Positions 26,608 to 34,945 of a stretch of DNA of 64,000 nucleotides are shown here, in pieces. The notes below the pieces were generated by a model, which was given only the letters and a program-made list of their open reading frames with translations, searched no databases and was not told the DNA's origin. The position numbers and the translations under genes are program-made. Origin of the DNA: Roseomonas populi (lineage in GTDB: Bacteria > Pseudomonadota > Alphaproteobacteria > Acetobacterales > Acetobacteraceae); the NCBI RefSeq assembly GCF_024594815.1, contig NZ_JANJOU010000023.1:1-64000 (forward strand). The letters run 5' to 3'. How positions within the stretch are numbered: position 1 is the stretch's first letter; the number at the start of each line of letters is the position of its first letter.

Positions 26608-27210
26608 GTGAGTTTTCTGGTGGAGAGCTTCGCGGCGGGTGGGTTGGAGGCGGTGGCGGCGGGGGAGCCGACGGTGCTGTTCCGCGCGCTCTCCCCGGGG
26701 ATGCGGCTGGCCATCTGGCAGAGGCGGCCATCCCGGCGCTTCTCGGGGCCGCTGGTGCGGCTGGCCGCGGCTGGGCCATTCCGCGCGGTGGCGGAGGACG
26801 ATCCCGAGGCGGCGGTGGACCGGGTTCTGGCCGCGCTGCCGGTGGCGGTTCCGGAGGTGATGGAGCGCGACCTGCGGATGCTGGCCGGCCTCTTCGCCGT
26901 GATCACCGCCCGGCCGCGGGTGCGCGTGCGCCTGGATGCGGTGGAGGGCGTCCCCTGCCCCCGTTGGCACGCCGATGCCGTGCCGCTCCGGCTTCTCTGC
27001 ACCTATTGCGGCGCGGGGACGGAGTGGCTGGCCGGGGACGGCAGGGGGGCGGTGCCGAACGGGATCTCGGCGCCCTGCGTGGCCGTGCTCAAGGGGCGCG
27101 GCTTCCCGGGGGAGCCGGATGGAGGGTGCCTGCACCGCTCCCCTGCCCGGGCGGGGCGGCGGCTGGTGCTGTGCATCGACGTGCCCGGACACTTCCCGGG
27201 CGAGGGGTGA
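26608..27210 (+). CDS. DUF1826 domain-containing protein, probable zinc-limitation gene
   Basis: A 200-residue protein with a GTG start behind AGGTGAGAAG. The DUF1826 core is CPRWHADAVPLRLLCTYCGA, then GTEWLAGDGRG. Its conserved His and Asp, and several Cys (CPRWH, CTYC, APC, GGC) could bind metal. Biochemical function is unknown. Family members lie in Zur regulons, often beside COG0523/CobW GTPases that manage zinc scarcity. No CobW gene is adjacent here, but a Zur-like palindrome sits immediately upstream. The terminal segment (RAGRRLVLCIDVPGHFPGEG) is normal for the family. Confidence 0.85.
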   Translation: MSFLVESFAAGGLEAVAAGEPTVLFRALSPGMRLAIWQRRPSRRFSGPLVRLAAAGPFRAVAEDDPEAAVDRVLAALPVAVPEVMERDLRMLAGLFAVITARPRVRVRLDAVEGVPCPRWHADAVPLRLLCTYCGAGTEWLAGDGRGAVPNGISAPCVAVLKGRGFPGEPDGGCLHRSPARAGRRLVLCIDVPGHFPGEG

Positions 27211-27222
27211 GCGGCCGGCCGG

Positions 27223-27723
27223 TCAGGCCGCCCGGCGCGCCTCCCATTCCGGGCGCAGCATCGACATGAGAACGAGGTCGGCGCGCGTCCCATCCTCGCG
27301 CGGGCGCGCTTGGCGAAGGCGGCCTTCCTCGGTGAAGCCCTCGGACGCGTAGAGGTGGATGGCGCGCAGGTTGGTGTGCAGCGCGTGCAGCCAGAAGCGG
27401 TGGGCGGGGGTGTTGGCGAAGGCCCAGTCGGTGACGACGCGGAAAATGGGGCGGCCGAGGCCGCCGCCGGGCCTAGCGAGGGCGAGGCGCTTGAGGCAGC
27501 GGTTCCCGCGCAGCTCCGTCATGTCCGAGAGGATGGCGAAGCCGACGGGGTCGCCTTCCGCCTCCGCGACGAAGTACGCGAAGGCGGGAGTGGCGAGCTG
27601 GGCCTCGTGCTCCTCCCGCGGCTGGGCATTGATGAAGGCGTCGTGGCCGGGGGTCGCCTCGACGGCCATGACGTAGGCGAGGTCGGCGCCGGTCGCGCGG
27701 CGGAGGATTACGCCCGGCGCCAC
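27223..27723 (-). CDS. GNAT-family N-acetyltransferase
   Basis: A 166-residue GNAT protein. The GTG at 27723 is the likely start, 16 bases inside the 3' end of cysS, giving APGVILRRATGADLAYVMAV as N-terminus. The acceptor and acetyl-CoA core is visible as AQLATPAFAYFVAEAEGDPV, GFAILSDMTE, KRLALARPGGGLGRPIFRVV (motif A, with G-G-G-L-G in place of the usual Q/R-x-x-G-x-G/A) and HRFWLHALHTNLRAIHLYAS with EGFTEEG (motif B). The acetyl acceptor is unknown; overall it is RimJ/RimL-like. The overlap with cysS implies co-transcription. Confidence 0.85.
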   Translation of the reverse strand: MAPGVILRRATGADLAYVMAVEATPGHDAFINAQPREEHEAQLATPAFAYFVAEAEGDPVGFAILSDMTELRGNRCLKRLALARPGGGLGRPIFRVVTDWAFANTPAHRFWLHALHTNLRAIHLYASEGFTEEGRLRQARPREDGTRADLVLMSMLRPEWEARRAA

Positions 27724-29150
27724 GTGGTCGCGCCCTTCCCGTCCTCCAGCACGATGCCGCGGGCGGCGAGGTCGGCGCGGATGCGGTCCGCCTCCGCCCA
27801 GTCCTTGCGGGCGCGGGCGTCCAGGCGGGCCTGGATGGCGGCCTCGATGGCCGCGTCCTCCTCCTCTTCCCCTCCCGTGGTCCGGCCCTGGCGCCAAGCC
27901 TTGGGCTGGGAGGGGAGAAGCCCGAGGGCGGCGGCGGCCTCGCGCAGCGCGGCGCCGGCCTGGCCGGGCTTCGGGTTCCAGCCGCGATCCGCGCGGGCGA
28001 GGACGGTGGCCATGGAGCCGCCGACCTGCATCACGTTCTCCAGCGCGCGCAGGTCACGCAGGCGGGCGATGACGAGGGGGGTGTTCAGGTCGTCGGCGAG
28101 CGGCTCCAGCGCCCAGGCGACCATGTCGGCGACGGTGGGGTCATCCGCATCCGGCTTGGGCAGGTTGCGGACCAGCAGGGCGTAATGATCGTCCAGCTCG
28201 GCGCGGGCCTCGTCCAGGCGCTCGGCGGTGTAGTCCAGCGCGGCGCGGTAATGGGTGCGCAGCAGCAGCAGGCGGAAGGCCTCGCCGGCCCAGGCGCCGC
28301 GATCCAGGATGTCCCGCACCGTCAGGAAGTTGCCGAGGGACTTCGACATCTTCTCGCCGTTCACCAGCAGCATGCCGTTGTGCATCCAGAGATGCGCGAA
28401 GCGGCTGCCGGGGAAGGCGCAGCAGGATTGCGCCACCTCGTTCTCGTGGTGGGGGAAGATCAGGTCGGCGCCGCCGCCGTGGATGTCGATCTCCTCGCCG
28501 AGGTTGCGCCAGGCCATGGCGGAGCACTCGATGTGCCATCCCGGGCGGCCGCGGCCCCAGGGGGAGTCCCAGCCGGGAGTGCTCTCGTCGCTGGGCTTCC
28601 ACAGCACGAAGTCGCCGGGGTCGCGCTTGTAGGGGGCGACGTCCACGCGGGCGCCGGCCAGCATCTCGTCCGGCGTGCGGCCGGAGAGCTGGCCGTATTC
28701 GGGGTAGGAGGCAACGGAGAAGAGGACATGTCCCTCCGCCTCGTAGGCGTTGCCGTTCGCGATCAGCTTCCCGATGATCTCGATCATCTCGGGGATGCTG
28801 GCCGTCGCGCGCGGCTCCACGTCCGGAGGCAGGCAGTTCAGCGCGGCCATGTCGGCATGGAAGTCGGCGATGGTGCGGGCGGTGATGGCCGAGATGGGCT
28901 CCCCGCTCTCGCGGGAGCGCGCGTTGATCTTGTCGTCCACGTCCGTGATGTTCCGGACATAGGTCACGCGCGGGTACGCGCGGCGCAGCAGGCGGGCCAG
29001 CACGTCGAAGACCACGACGGGGCGCGCGTTGCCGAGATGGGCGAGGTCATAGACGGTCGGGCCGCAAACGTAGAGCCGGATGTGCTCCGGGTCGATCGGG
29101 CGGAACTCGACCTTCTCGCGGCGGGCGCTGTCGTGGAACTGGAGGTGCAT
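27708..29150 (-). CDS. cysS: Cysteinyl-tRNA synthetase
   Basis: A 480-residue class I aminoacyl-tRNA synthetase that charges tRNA-Cys in the cytoplasm. The zinc-site/HIGH-like region is YVCGPTVYDLAHLGNARPVV. The zinc ligands recur at WHIECSAMAWRN and in GGGADLIFPHHENEVAQSCC. The catalytic loop is GEKMSKSLGNFLTVRDIL. The anticodon-binding tail contains LDARARKDWAEADRIRADLA and is normal length. The ATG at 29150 gives the family N-terminus (MHLQFHDSARREKVEF). The GNAT gene overlaps its 3' end. Confidence 0.97.
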   Translation of the reverse strand: MHLQFHDSARREKVEFRPIDPEHIRLYVCGPTVYDLAHLGNARPVVVFDVLARLLRRAYPRVTYVRNITDVDDKINARSRESGEPISAITARTIADFHADMAALNCLPPDVEPRATASIPEMIEIIGKLIANGNAYEAEGHVLFSVASYPEYGQLSGRTPDEMLAGARVDVAPYKRDPGDFVLWKPSDESTPGWDSPWGRGRPGWHIECSAMAWRNLGEEIDIHGGGADLIFPHHENEVAQSCCAFPGSRFAHLWMHNGMLLVNGEKMSKSLGNFLTVRDILDRGAWAGEAFRLLLLRTHYRAALDYTAERLDEARAELDDHYALLVRNLPKPDADDPTVADMVAWALEPLADDLNTPLVIARLRDLRALENVMQVGGSMATVLARADRGWNPKPGQAGAALREAAAALGLLPSQPKAWRQGRTTGGEEEEDAAIEAAIQARLDARARKDWAEADRIRADLAARGIVLEDGKGATTWRRA

Positions 29151-29222
29151 GGCGGCCCGCCTAGCATGGCCGGCGGCGGCGCGCACCCGTTCCGGCGGTG
29201 AAAGCCGGCCGCCCTGGGCGGC

Positions 29223-29915
29223 TCAGCCGGAGAGGCGCCCGGCCGCCCGCTCCGTCGCGGCCCGGCGGCGGGCCAGGAAGGGCGCCAGCTTCGCGCGGGC
29301 GTCGCGCACGAGGTCCGGGGGAGCGGAACGGGGCGAGCCGGCCTGGAAGGGCGGCTCCGGATCGTACTCCATCTGGAGCTGGACGCCTTGCGCAACCTCG
29401 GGGCCGAAAAGCTCGGCCACGACCGTCAGCGCGAAGTCGATGCCGGAGGTCACGCCGGCCCCGGTGATCCGGTTCCGGTCGCGCACGACCCGCTCGCTCA
29501 CCGGTTCCACCCCCAGCAGGGCCAGCTGGTCGATGGAGGACCAGTGGCTGGTCGCGCGGTAGCCGGAGAGAAGGCCCGCGGCGGCCAGGACGAGGGAGCC
29601 GGTGCAGACGGAGGTGACGAGGCGGCAGCCGGGCGCGACGCGGCGGAGGAAGGCCAGGGTCTCCTCGTCATCCATCAAGGCGATCTGGCCCGGGCCGCCG
29701 GGGACGCAGATCACGTCCAGCTCTCCGCAGCTGTCGAAGGTGGCGGTGGGCAGGATGCTCATGCCCCGGTCGGAGGTGACAGGGTCAAGAGTCTTCCAGA
29801 GCAGGAGGACCTCGGCGCCGGGGAGGCGATAGAAGACCTCGGCCGGACCCGTCAGGTCCAGCTGGGTCAGTTCGGGGAAGAGGACGAGACCGATGCGGGT
29901 CTTTTCCTGGGCCAT
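29223..29915 (-). CDS. DJ-1/PfpI family protein, isonitrile-hydratase-like
   Basis: A 230-residue protein with the glutamine-amidotransferase-like fold. The start at 29915 yields MAQEKTRIGLVLFPELTQLD. The conserved nucleophile Cys lies in CRLVTSVCTGSLVLAAAGLL. Other family blocks are LDVICVPGGPGQIALMDDEE, the segment ATSHWSS and the C-terminal TGAGVTSGIDFALTVVAELF, shared with isonitrile hydratase InhA and AraC-type regulators of this fold. There is no helix-turn-helix domain, so it is an enzyme or chaperone-like protein rather than a regulator. The substrate is unproven. Confidence 0.85.
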   Translation of the reverse strand: MAQEKTRIGLVLFPELTQLDLTGPAEVFYRLPGAEVLLLWKTLDPVTSDRGMSILPTATFDSCGELDVICVPGGPGQIALMDDEETLAFLRRVAPGCRLVTSVCTGSLVLAAAGLLSGYRATSHWSSIDQLALLGVEPVSERVVRDRNRITGAGVTSGIDFALTVVAELFGPEVAQGVQLQMEYDPEPPFQAGSPRSAPPDLVRDARAKLAPFLARRRAATERAAGRLSG

Positions 29916-30037
29916 GGTCCGCTCCGGCTGGAAACCGGGAGGAGATAGGGTCCCGTACCGGGCCCGCCACGGGTCGGGCGGGGCAGCCCGACCGCGGGGC
30001 CGCCCGTTCCGTTCCACGCCGCGGGACGCCTCGGCGC

Positions 30038-31369
30038 CTAGCCGCCCGAGCGGGAGAGGCGCGCCCGCGCCCGCTCCGGGCCGATCAGCGGCAGGAAGGT
30101 CTTGAGGTCGGGGCCGTGGTCCTCTCCCGTCAGGGCGCGGCGGAGGGGGAGGAAGAGCGGCTTGCCCTTCTTCCCCGTCGCCGCGCCGATGGCGGTGGTC
30201 CAGGCGGACCAGGTGGCCTCGCCCCAGGGCTCGGCGGGCAGGGTCTCGATCGCGGCCTTCAGCAGCCCGGCCTCCTCCGGCTGCTCGGGCACGGTGATCT
30301 CGCCGCGCGCGGCCTCGTACCAGTCGCGCGCCTCGTTCAGCAGGTCGAGGTTGCCGCGCACGGCGAGCCAGAAGGCCTCGTCTGCACCCTCGGGCAGCCG
30401 GTCCCGCACGGCCTCGAAGCTCAGCGCGTGCAGGTGCTTGCGGTTGAGGGAGAGCAGCTGCTTCGTGTCGAAGCGCGCGGGGGAATGAGAGATGCGCGTG
30501 ATGTCCCAGTCCGCGATCAGGTCGCGCGGGGATGCCGCCACGGGATCGCGCGAGCTGCCGAGGGCGGCGAGGTAGCCGGTCATGGCAGCAGGCTCGATCC
30601 CGTCGCGCCGGAACTGGCGGAGGGAGATGCTGCCGATGCGCTTGGAGAGCGGGCCGCCCTCCGCGTCCAGCAGCAGCGGCATGTGGGCGAAGTAGATGCG
30701 GTTCGGCCGGCCGGAGAGCGCCTCGATGATGTCGATCTGGATGCCGGTGTTGGTGACGTGGTCCTCGCCCCGGATCACGTGGGTGATGCCGGTCTCCAGG
30801 TCATCGACGACGCTGGTGAAGGTGTAGAGGAAGCTGCCGTCGGCACGGATCAGCACGGGGTCGGAGAGGCTGGGGAGCTTCACGCTGCGCTCGCCCAGCA
30901 CGCCGTCGCGCCAGGACACGGTGCGGGTGTTCAGCTTGAAGCGCCAGTAGGGCTGCTTGCCGTTGGCGAGAGCGCGCTCGTACTGCTCCTGCGTCATCTT
31001 CAGGGCGCCGCGGTCGTAGATGGGCGCGCGGCCCTGCTTGCGGCGCTGCTCGCGCTTGAAGTTCAGCTCCTCCTCGCTCTCGAAGCACGGGTAGAGCAGG
31101 CCGGCCTTCTTCAGGCGCTCGGCCGCGGCCTCGTAGGCGGGGATGCGGTCGGACTGACGGAAGAACTCGTCCCAGTCCAGGCCGAGCCAGCGCAGGTCCT
31201 CCTCGATGCCCTGGGCGTATTCGGGCTTGCTGCGGCCGGTGTCGGTGTCGTCCAGGCGCAGGATGAAGGTGCCGCCGCGCTTCCGCGCCTCAAGCCAGTT
31301 GGCGAGGGCCGGGCGCGCGTTGCCGACATGGAGCCAGCCCGTGGGGCTGGGGGCGAAGCGGACCTTCAC
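30038..31369 (-). CDS. gltX: Glutamyl-tRNA synthetase
   Basis: A 443-residue class Ib synthetase. The start is GTG at 31369, sharing GTGA with the stop of the upstream gene. The HIGH-type motif is MKVRFAPSPTGWLHVGNARP. GGTFILRLDDTDTGRSKPEY is the acidic loop, and PLSKRIGSISLRQFRRDG contains the KMSKS equivalent in its L-S-K-R form. The C-terminal domain is shorter than in E. coli GltX, typical of the second, GltX2-like GluRS of alphaproteobacteria. Such species often carry two GluRS with different tRNA specificities; whether this one is discriminating is not evident. Confidence 0.95.
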   Translation of the reverse strand: MKVRFAPSPTGWLHVGNARPALANWLEARKRGGTFILRLDDTDTGRSKPEYAQGIEEDLRWLGLDWDEFFRQSDRIPAYEAAAERLKKAGLLYPCFESEEELNFKREQRRKQGRAPIYDRGALKMTQEQYERALANGKQPYWRFKLNTRTVSWRDGVLGERSVKLPSLSDPVLIRADGSFLYTFTSVVDDLETGITHVIRGEDHVTNTGIQIDIIEALSGRPNRIYFAHMPLLLDAEGGPLSKRIGSISLRQFRRDGIEPAAMTGYLAALGSSRDPVAASPRDLIADWDITRISHSPARFDTKQLLSLNRKHLHALSFEAVRDRLPEGADEAFWLAVRGNLDLLNEARDWYEAARGEITVPEQPEEAGLLKAAIETLPAEPWGEATWSAWTTAIGAATGKKGKPLFLPLRRALTGEDHGPDLKTFLPLIGPERARARLSRSGG

Positions 31370-31767
31370 TCGCCTTCTCCCTCCCCGGCCGTGTCGTCAT
31401 CCTCGTTCGGCAGGTGGCGGCGGGGATCCAGGGCGCGCCAGTCGCGCTCAGCCTTCGTGCGCGCGGGCTTCGCGGCGAAGTTGCGGATCTCGGCGGCGCT
31501 GGTCCAGTGCTCGCCGTCCAGGTCCAGGGCCTCGGCGTCCTCGCCGAAGGCGAACCAGGCGGCCAGGACGGCATCGGCATCCGCGCCCGGGGTGCGGCAG
31601 CGCTCGATGCTGTCGCGGACGTAGCGGCGGGCGAAGGTGGCGGCGTCGGCGGCGGTGAGGAAGCCGCGGATGTCTTCCACCGGTTCGTCCCCGTTGCCGC
31701 CGGAGAGGTCCTTGATGCGGACGAAGGGGCCCGTTGGGGCGGGCTTGGGGGAGTGGTGTTCGGTCAT
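31366..31767 (-). CDS. Conserved hypothetical protein between gltX and the NAD-synthetase relative
   Basis: A 133-residue acidic soluble protein. ATGA at 31764-31767 overlaps the upstream gene and GTGA at 31366-31369 overlaps gltX, so all three are translationally coupled. The middle is helical (FLTAADAATFARRYVRDSIE) followed by an Asp-rich stretch (FGEDAEALDLDGEHWTSAAE). The charged tail DDDTAGEGEGE is probably disordered. I do not recognise the family. It has no signal peptide or membrane span. Tight coupling suggests it matters for translation or NAD-related metabolism, but no function can be assigned. Confidence 0.65.
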   Translation of the reverse strand: MTEHHSPKPAPTGPFVRIKDLSGGNGDEPVEDIRGFLTAADAATFARRYVRDSIERCRTPGADADAVLAAWFAFGEDAEALDLDGEHWTSAAEIRNFAAKPARTKAERDWRALDPRRHLPNEDDDTAGEGEGE

Positions 31768-33173
31768 GATGCCTGGGCCCTGTCTTTCTGGGCCTGGCCG
31801 AAGGCGCGGGGGGCGATGTTCAGGCCGGGCGGGAGCAGGCGGCGCTTGTAATCCGCACGCACCATGGATTGCCAGAGGCTCAGGCCATTGGCCGGCCTGT
31901 CGGCGGGCGCGGGATCGTCCGCGGGGAGCGGCAGGGCCGGATGTTCTGCCCCCAGGGCGCCGGCCGGCCGGCCGGCGTTGCGCCACTCGGCCAGCCTGCG
32001 GCGCTGGTCCGCGGAGAGATACCGCAATGGGAAGATGGCGGCGGAACAGGTGCTGGGGCCGGCCACGAGCTGCACCCCCTGCCCGGCCCTGGTCAGCATG
32101 TCCATCGCCAGGCGGCGCAGGGGTTCCCGCAGGTATGGCGCGGCCGGTGGCAGGGTGTCGCCCAGGCATTCCAGCGCGCTGCCCAGGTCCAGGATGGAGG
32201 AGGCGAGGCCGAGGCGACGGGCCAGCGGGGCGGCCGCTTCCTGGAGAAGGAAGCCGCGGACCTTGATGGAATCCGCGCCGAAGGCGTCCACGGCGAGGGC
32301 GGCGGTGAGGGCGGTGTTCGGGTCCTCGTCCAGCGCGATGAGGATGGGGGCCGGGAAGAAGCGGAGGGCGTGGTCCCGGAGGGTGAGGAGCATGGCCTGC
32401 CAGAGGCGCTCCTCCTCCTGCATCGGAGGCGGCGGCTGGGATGGGGCGCAGCGCCAGGTGCCGCCCTTGTTATGCCATTCCGTGAGGGTCAGGGACTCGG
32501 TGAACGGCGGGGTCTGCAGGGCGGGGCCCCGGTCGGCGTTCAGGATCAGGGCGGCGCCGTCATGGGCGCTCTCCTCCTCCGCGCCGAGGCGGTTGAGGAG
32601 GAGCAGCGGCAGGCCGTTCTCCACCACCCGGGCGAGGGCTGCCTGCAGGATCCGCTCCGGGCCGCCGGTCTCCTCGGGCAGGGAATCGAGGGCGACGAGG
32701 ATCTCGGCGCCGGTCTCGGCCAGGGTCTCGGGGATGGTGGGGTCGCGCCAGTCCGCACCGGGCATGAGGCCGAGGCGGAGATCGCCGAGGGCAAGCGGGC
32801 CGGGTACCGGGCCGGAATCGAAGCCGGGGCGCGGGTGGTGGGCGGCGCGCCGGCCCCGGACGGCGCCTTCGGCGAGGAGGAGGACCGAATCGTGGAGGCA
32901 ATCGCCGAGATGCGAGGGCAGGCCCACAGTCATGGCGGGACCGGGCGCGACGGCGAGCGGGGCTAGCGCGGTCTCGCAGGCGGCAGCGAATCCGGGATCG
33001 GCGGCGACGGCCGGGGGGACGGCGCCCGAGAGGGAGTGGGCGGGGGTGAGAAGGAGGTCCGCACCGGCTTCGGCCGCCTGGGCGCGCAGCGCCGCAAGCC
33101 CGGCCGCATTGGCCTCGGGCGCGGCCATGCGCGGGTTGAAGGCGGCAAGGGCGATGCGGAGCGGGTTTGGCAT
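31764..33173 (-). CDS. Degenerate glutamine-dependent NAD synthetase relative, probably inactive
   Basis: A 469-residue protein with the overall layout of glutamine-dependent NadE: an N-terminal nitrilase-like domain (about 1-240) and a C-terminal synthetase-like domain (about 255-469). Both sites appear lost. Where NadE has the glutaminase Glu it reads TPAHSLSG (Ala45). The Lys segment reads RRAAHHPRPGFDSG, and the Cys loop reads LGLMPGADW. The ATP loop SGGxDS is replaced by LDEDPNT before ALTAALAVDAFG. The C-terminal signature YKRRLLPPGLNIAPRAFG is kept. There is no frameshift and the frame is well maintained, so it may have a non-enzymatic role. It is coupled to the next gene and gltX. Confidence 0.75.
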   Translation of the reverse strand: MPNPLRIALAAFNPRMAAPEANAAGLAALRAQAAEAGADLLLTPAHSLSGAVPPAVAADPGFAAACETALAPLAVAPGPAMTVGLPSHLGDCLHDSVLLLAEGAVRGRRAAHHPRPGFDSGPVPGPLALGDLRLGLMPGADWRDPTIPETLAETGAEILVALDSLPEETGGPERILQAALARVVENGLPLLLLNRLGAEEESAHDGAALILNADRGPALQTPPFTESLTLTEWHNKGGTWRCAPSQPPPPMQEEERLWQAMLLTLRDHALRFFPAPILIALDEDPNTALTAALAVDAFGADSIKVRGFLLQEAAAPLARRLGLASSILDLGSALECLGDTLPPAAPYLREPLRRLAMDMLTRAGQGVQLVAGPSTCSAAIFPLRYLSADQRRRLAEWRNAGRPAGALGAEHPALPLPADDPAPADRPANGLSLWQSMVRADYKRRLLPPGLNIAPRAFGQAQKDRAQAS

Positions 33174-33210
33174 GGGCGGCCGGACCCTAGGGCCGTTGTT
33201 CCCGGCTGGG

Positions 33211-33241
33211 AACGCCCCGCTCGGATTCCGAGCAGGGCGTT
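33211..33241 (-). terminator. Hairpin after the SDR gene
   Basis: AACGCCCCGCTCGG (33211-33224) pairs with CCGAGCAGGGCGTT (33228-33241) with one mismatch and a three-base loop. It lies between the SDR gene stop and the start of the NAD-synthetase relative, both on the minus strand. Confidence 0.55.
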
Positions 33242-33248
33242 TTACTGA

Positions 33249-34250
33249 TCAAGGCTGGCCGCTGCCGCCGGCGGCGCCATAGACCTGACCGGTGGCGTAG
33301 CTGGCATCGGCGGCGGCGAGCTGGACGTAGATGGAGGCCAGTTCCGCCGGTTGTCCGGGGCGGCCGAGCGGGGTGTCGCCGCCGAAGGTCTTCAGCTTCT
33401 CCATCGTCGCCCCGCCGGAGACCTGGAGCGGGGTCCAGATCGGGCCGGGCGCCACGCCGTTCACGCGGATGCCCTTCGGCCCGAGCTGCTTCGCCATGGA
33501 CTTGGTGAAGCTCATCATCGCCGCCTTCGTCATGGCGTAGTCCACCAGGTTCGCCGAGGGGTCGTAGGCCTGCTCCGAGGTGGTCTGGATGATGGCGGCG
33601 CCGGGCTTCAGGTGCGGCAGCGCGGCCTTGGTGATCCAGAACATCGCGTAGATGTTCGTCCTCATCGTGGCGTCGAAGTCCTCGGACGAGATGGCGTCGA
33701 GGCTCTGGCGCTGCTGCTGGCGGCTGGCGTTGTTGACGAGGATGTCGAGGCCGCCCAGGCGCTCCACGGCGGTGGCGACCATCTGCCGGCAATGGGCCTC
33801 GTCCCGGATATCCCCGGGCAGGGCAAGGGCGGTGCGGCCCGCATTACGGATGAGGTCGATCACCTCCCGCGCGTCCGGCTCCTCGTCCGGCAGGTAGCTG
33901 ATGGCGACGTCCGCGCCCTCCCGCGCGAAGGCGATGGCGGCGGCGCGTCCCATGCCGGAATCGCCGCCGGTGATCAGCGCCTTGCGGCCGGCCAGGCGGC
34001 CGGAGCCCTTGTAGCTCTCCTCACCATGGTCGGGGCGTGGGTTCATCCGTCCGGCGAGGCCGGGGAAGGGCTGGGTCTGCTCCTGGAAGGGCGGGCGGGG
34101 GTAGCGGCCGCGGGGATCGGGCAGCGCGGCGGGGGCCGGCGCACCGGCAGGTTGGGCGCTGGCCGGCTGGGTGCTGGCCGCCGCCGCCGCCACGACCCCG
34201 ACGCCCGCAGCGCCAACCATGCCGCGCCGCGACATCTTCGTCTCATCCAT
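33249..34250 (-). CDS. Exported SDR-family oxidoreductase (YghA/YhdF-like)
   Basis: A 333-residue short-chain dehydrogenase with a long N-terminal extension. The leader ETKMSRRGMVGAAGVGVVAA is twin-arginine-like with cleavage near ASAQ, so export as a folded, cofactor-loaded enzyme is likely. A proline-rich linker (RYPRPPFQEQTQPFPGL) and DHGEESYKGSGRLAGRKALI precede the Rossmann motif TGGDSGMGRAAAIAFAREGA. LVNNASRQQQ, the Ser in QTTSEQAYD and the catalytic YAMTK are all present. The P-x-F/Y-x-Q linker and D-H-G-E-x-S-Y segment are typical of the YghA/YhdF group linked to general stress. The substrate is unknown. Confidence 0.85.
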   Translation of the reverse strand: MDETKMSRRGMVGAAGVGVVAAAAASTQPASAQPAGAPAPAALPDPRGRYPRPPFQEQTQPFPGLAGRMNPRPDHGEESYKGSGRLAGRKALITGGDSGMGRAAAIAFAREGADVAISYLPDEEPDAREVIDLIRNAGRTALALPGDIRDEAHCRQMVATAVERLGGLDILVNNASRQQQRQSLDAISSEDFDATMRTNIYAMFWITKAALPHLKPGAAIIQTTSEQAYDPSANLVDYAMTKAAMMSFTKSMAKQLGPKGIRVNGVAPGPIWTPLQVSGGATMEKLKTFGGDTPLGRPGQPAELASIYVQLAAADASYATGQVYGAAGGSGQP

Positions 34251-34490
34251 GTGTGGTGTTCCCTGTGGTCACGGGCCGCGCCGGGGTTGGGCGGGCAAGG
34301 GGCTAACGCATGGGGGCGGGCTTTCGCCTTCTTCCCCCTTCCGTTTTAGGCAAGGCCGGCGCGGTGGCGCGGGGTTGCCCAGAGGGCGCAGCGCCGGGGC
34401 GGCGAGTGGCCATGGTCACCTTCGCTTGAGATGCCATGTAGGCGCCATATTGGCCGCCGCCGATGCGGGAAACAGCGCGGAGAGATGCGG

Positions 34491-34928
34491 ATGGTTCGTG
34501 GTGTGACGCGGCGCGGGGTGGTTTGCGGCCTGGGGCTTCTGCCGATGGCCGCCATGGCGCAGGCGGGGGCGCAGGAGCTGCAGGGGGCGCTGACGGCGCG
34601 GAGCGCGGCGGCCTTCGGGCGCTTCGTCAGCGGGAACGAGGGCAAGCTCGTCTCGCTGAAGGTCACGGCGGCGCCAGTGGAAGGACGCGCCTTCTCCGTC
34701 TCGCTCGAGGCACCGCTGCTGCTGGTGAACATGGACCAGCCGGAGAAGATGCAGGTGAGCCTGACCGGCAACTACACGCTGCGGGACGGCGCCTTCGTGA
34801 TGGACTGGGTCTATCGGGTGAAGGCCGAGGGGATGCAGCAAGGCATCACCATCTTCGTGCTGCACCCCGTGGACGGCGGCGAGGTGCGGCGCGTGCGGGA
34901 TGCGGGGGTGAGGCGGGTGGCGCTGTAG
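34491..34928 (+). CDS. Small exported protein of unknown function
   Basis: A 145-residue secreted protein. The ATG at 34491 has GGAGAG seven bases upstream; another in-frame ATG at 34485 is too close to it. The signal is twin-arginine-like (RGVTRRGVVCGLGLLPMAAM, cleavage AGAQ-EL). The mature part is beta-rich: LVSLKVTAAPVEGRAFSVSL, then MQVSLTGNYTLRDGAFVMDW and VYRVKAEGMQQGITIFVLHP. It resembles small single-domain beta-sandwich periplasmic proteins, but I recognise no family. It is convergent with the nicotinate phosphoribosyltransferase gene, 17 bases away. Confidence 0.65.
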   Translation: MVRGVTRRGVVCGLGLLPMAAMAQAGAQELQGALTARSAAAFGRFVSGNEGKLVSLKVTAAPVEGRAFSVSLEAPLLLVNMDQPEKMQVSLTGNYTLRDGAFVMDWVYRVKAEGMQQGITIFVLHPVDGGEVRRVRDAGVRRVAL

Positions 34929-34945
34929 CGCCCCCTGCCCTTCCC

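Noticed and set aside
34251-34490. General-stress (EcfG-type) promoter upstream of the SDR gene
   Set aside because: A GGAAC-like element is present near the start but no properly spaced CGTT follows, so the site is not supported.
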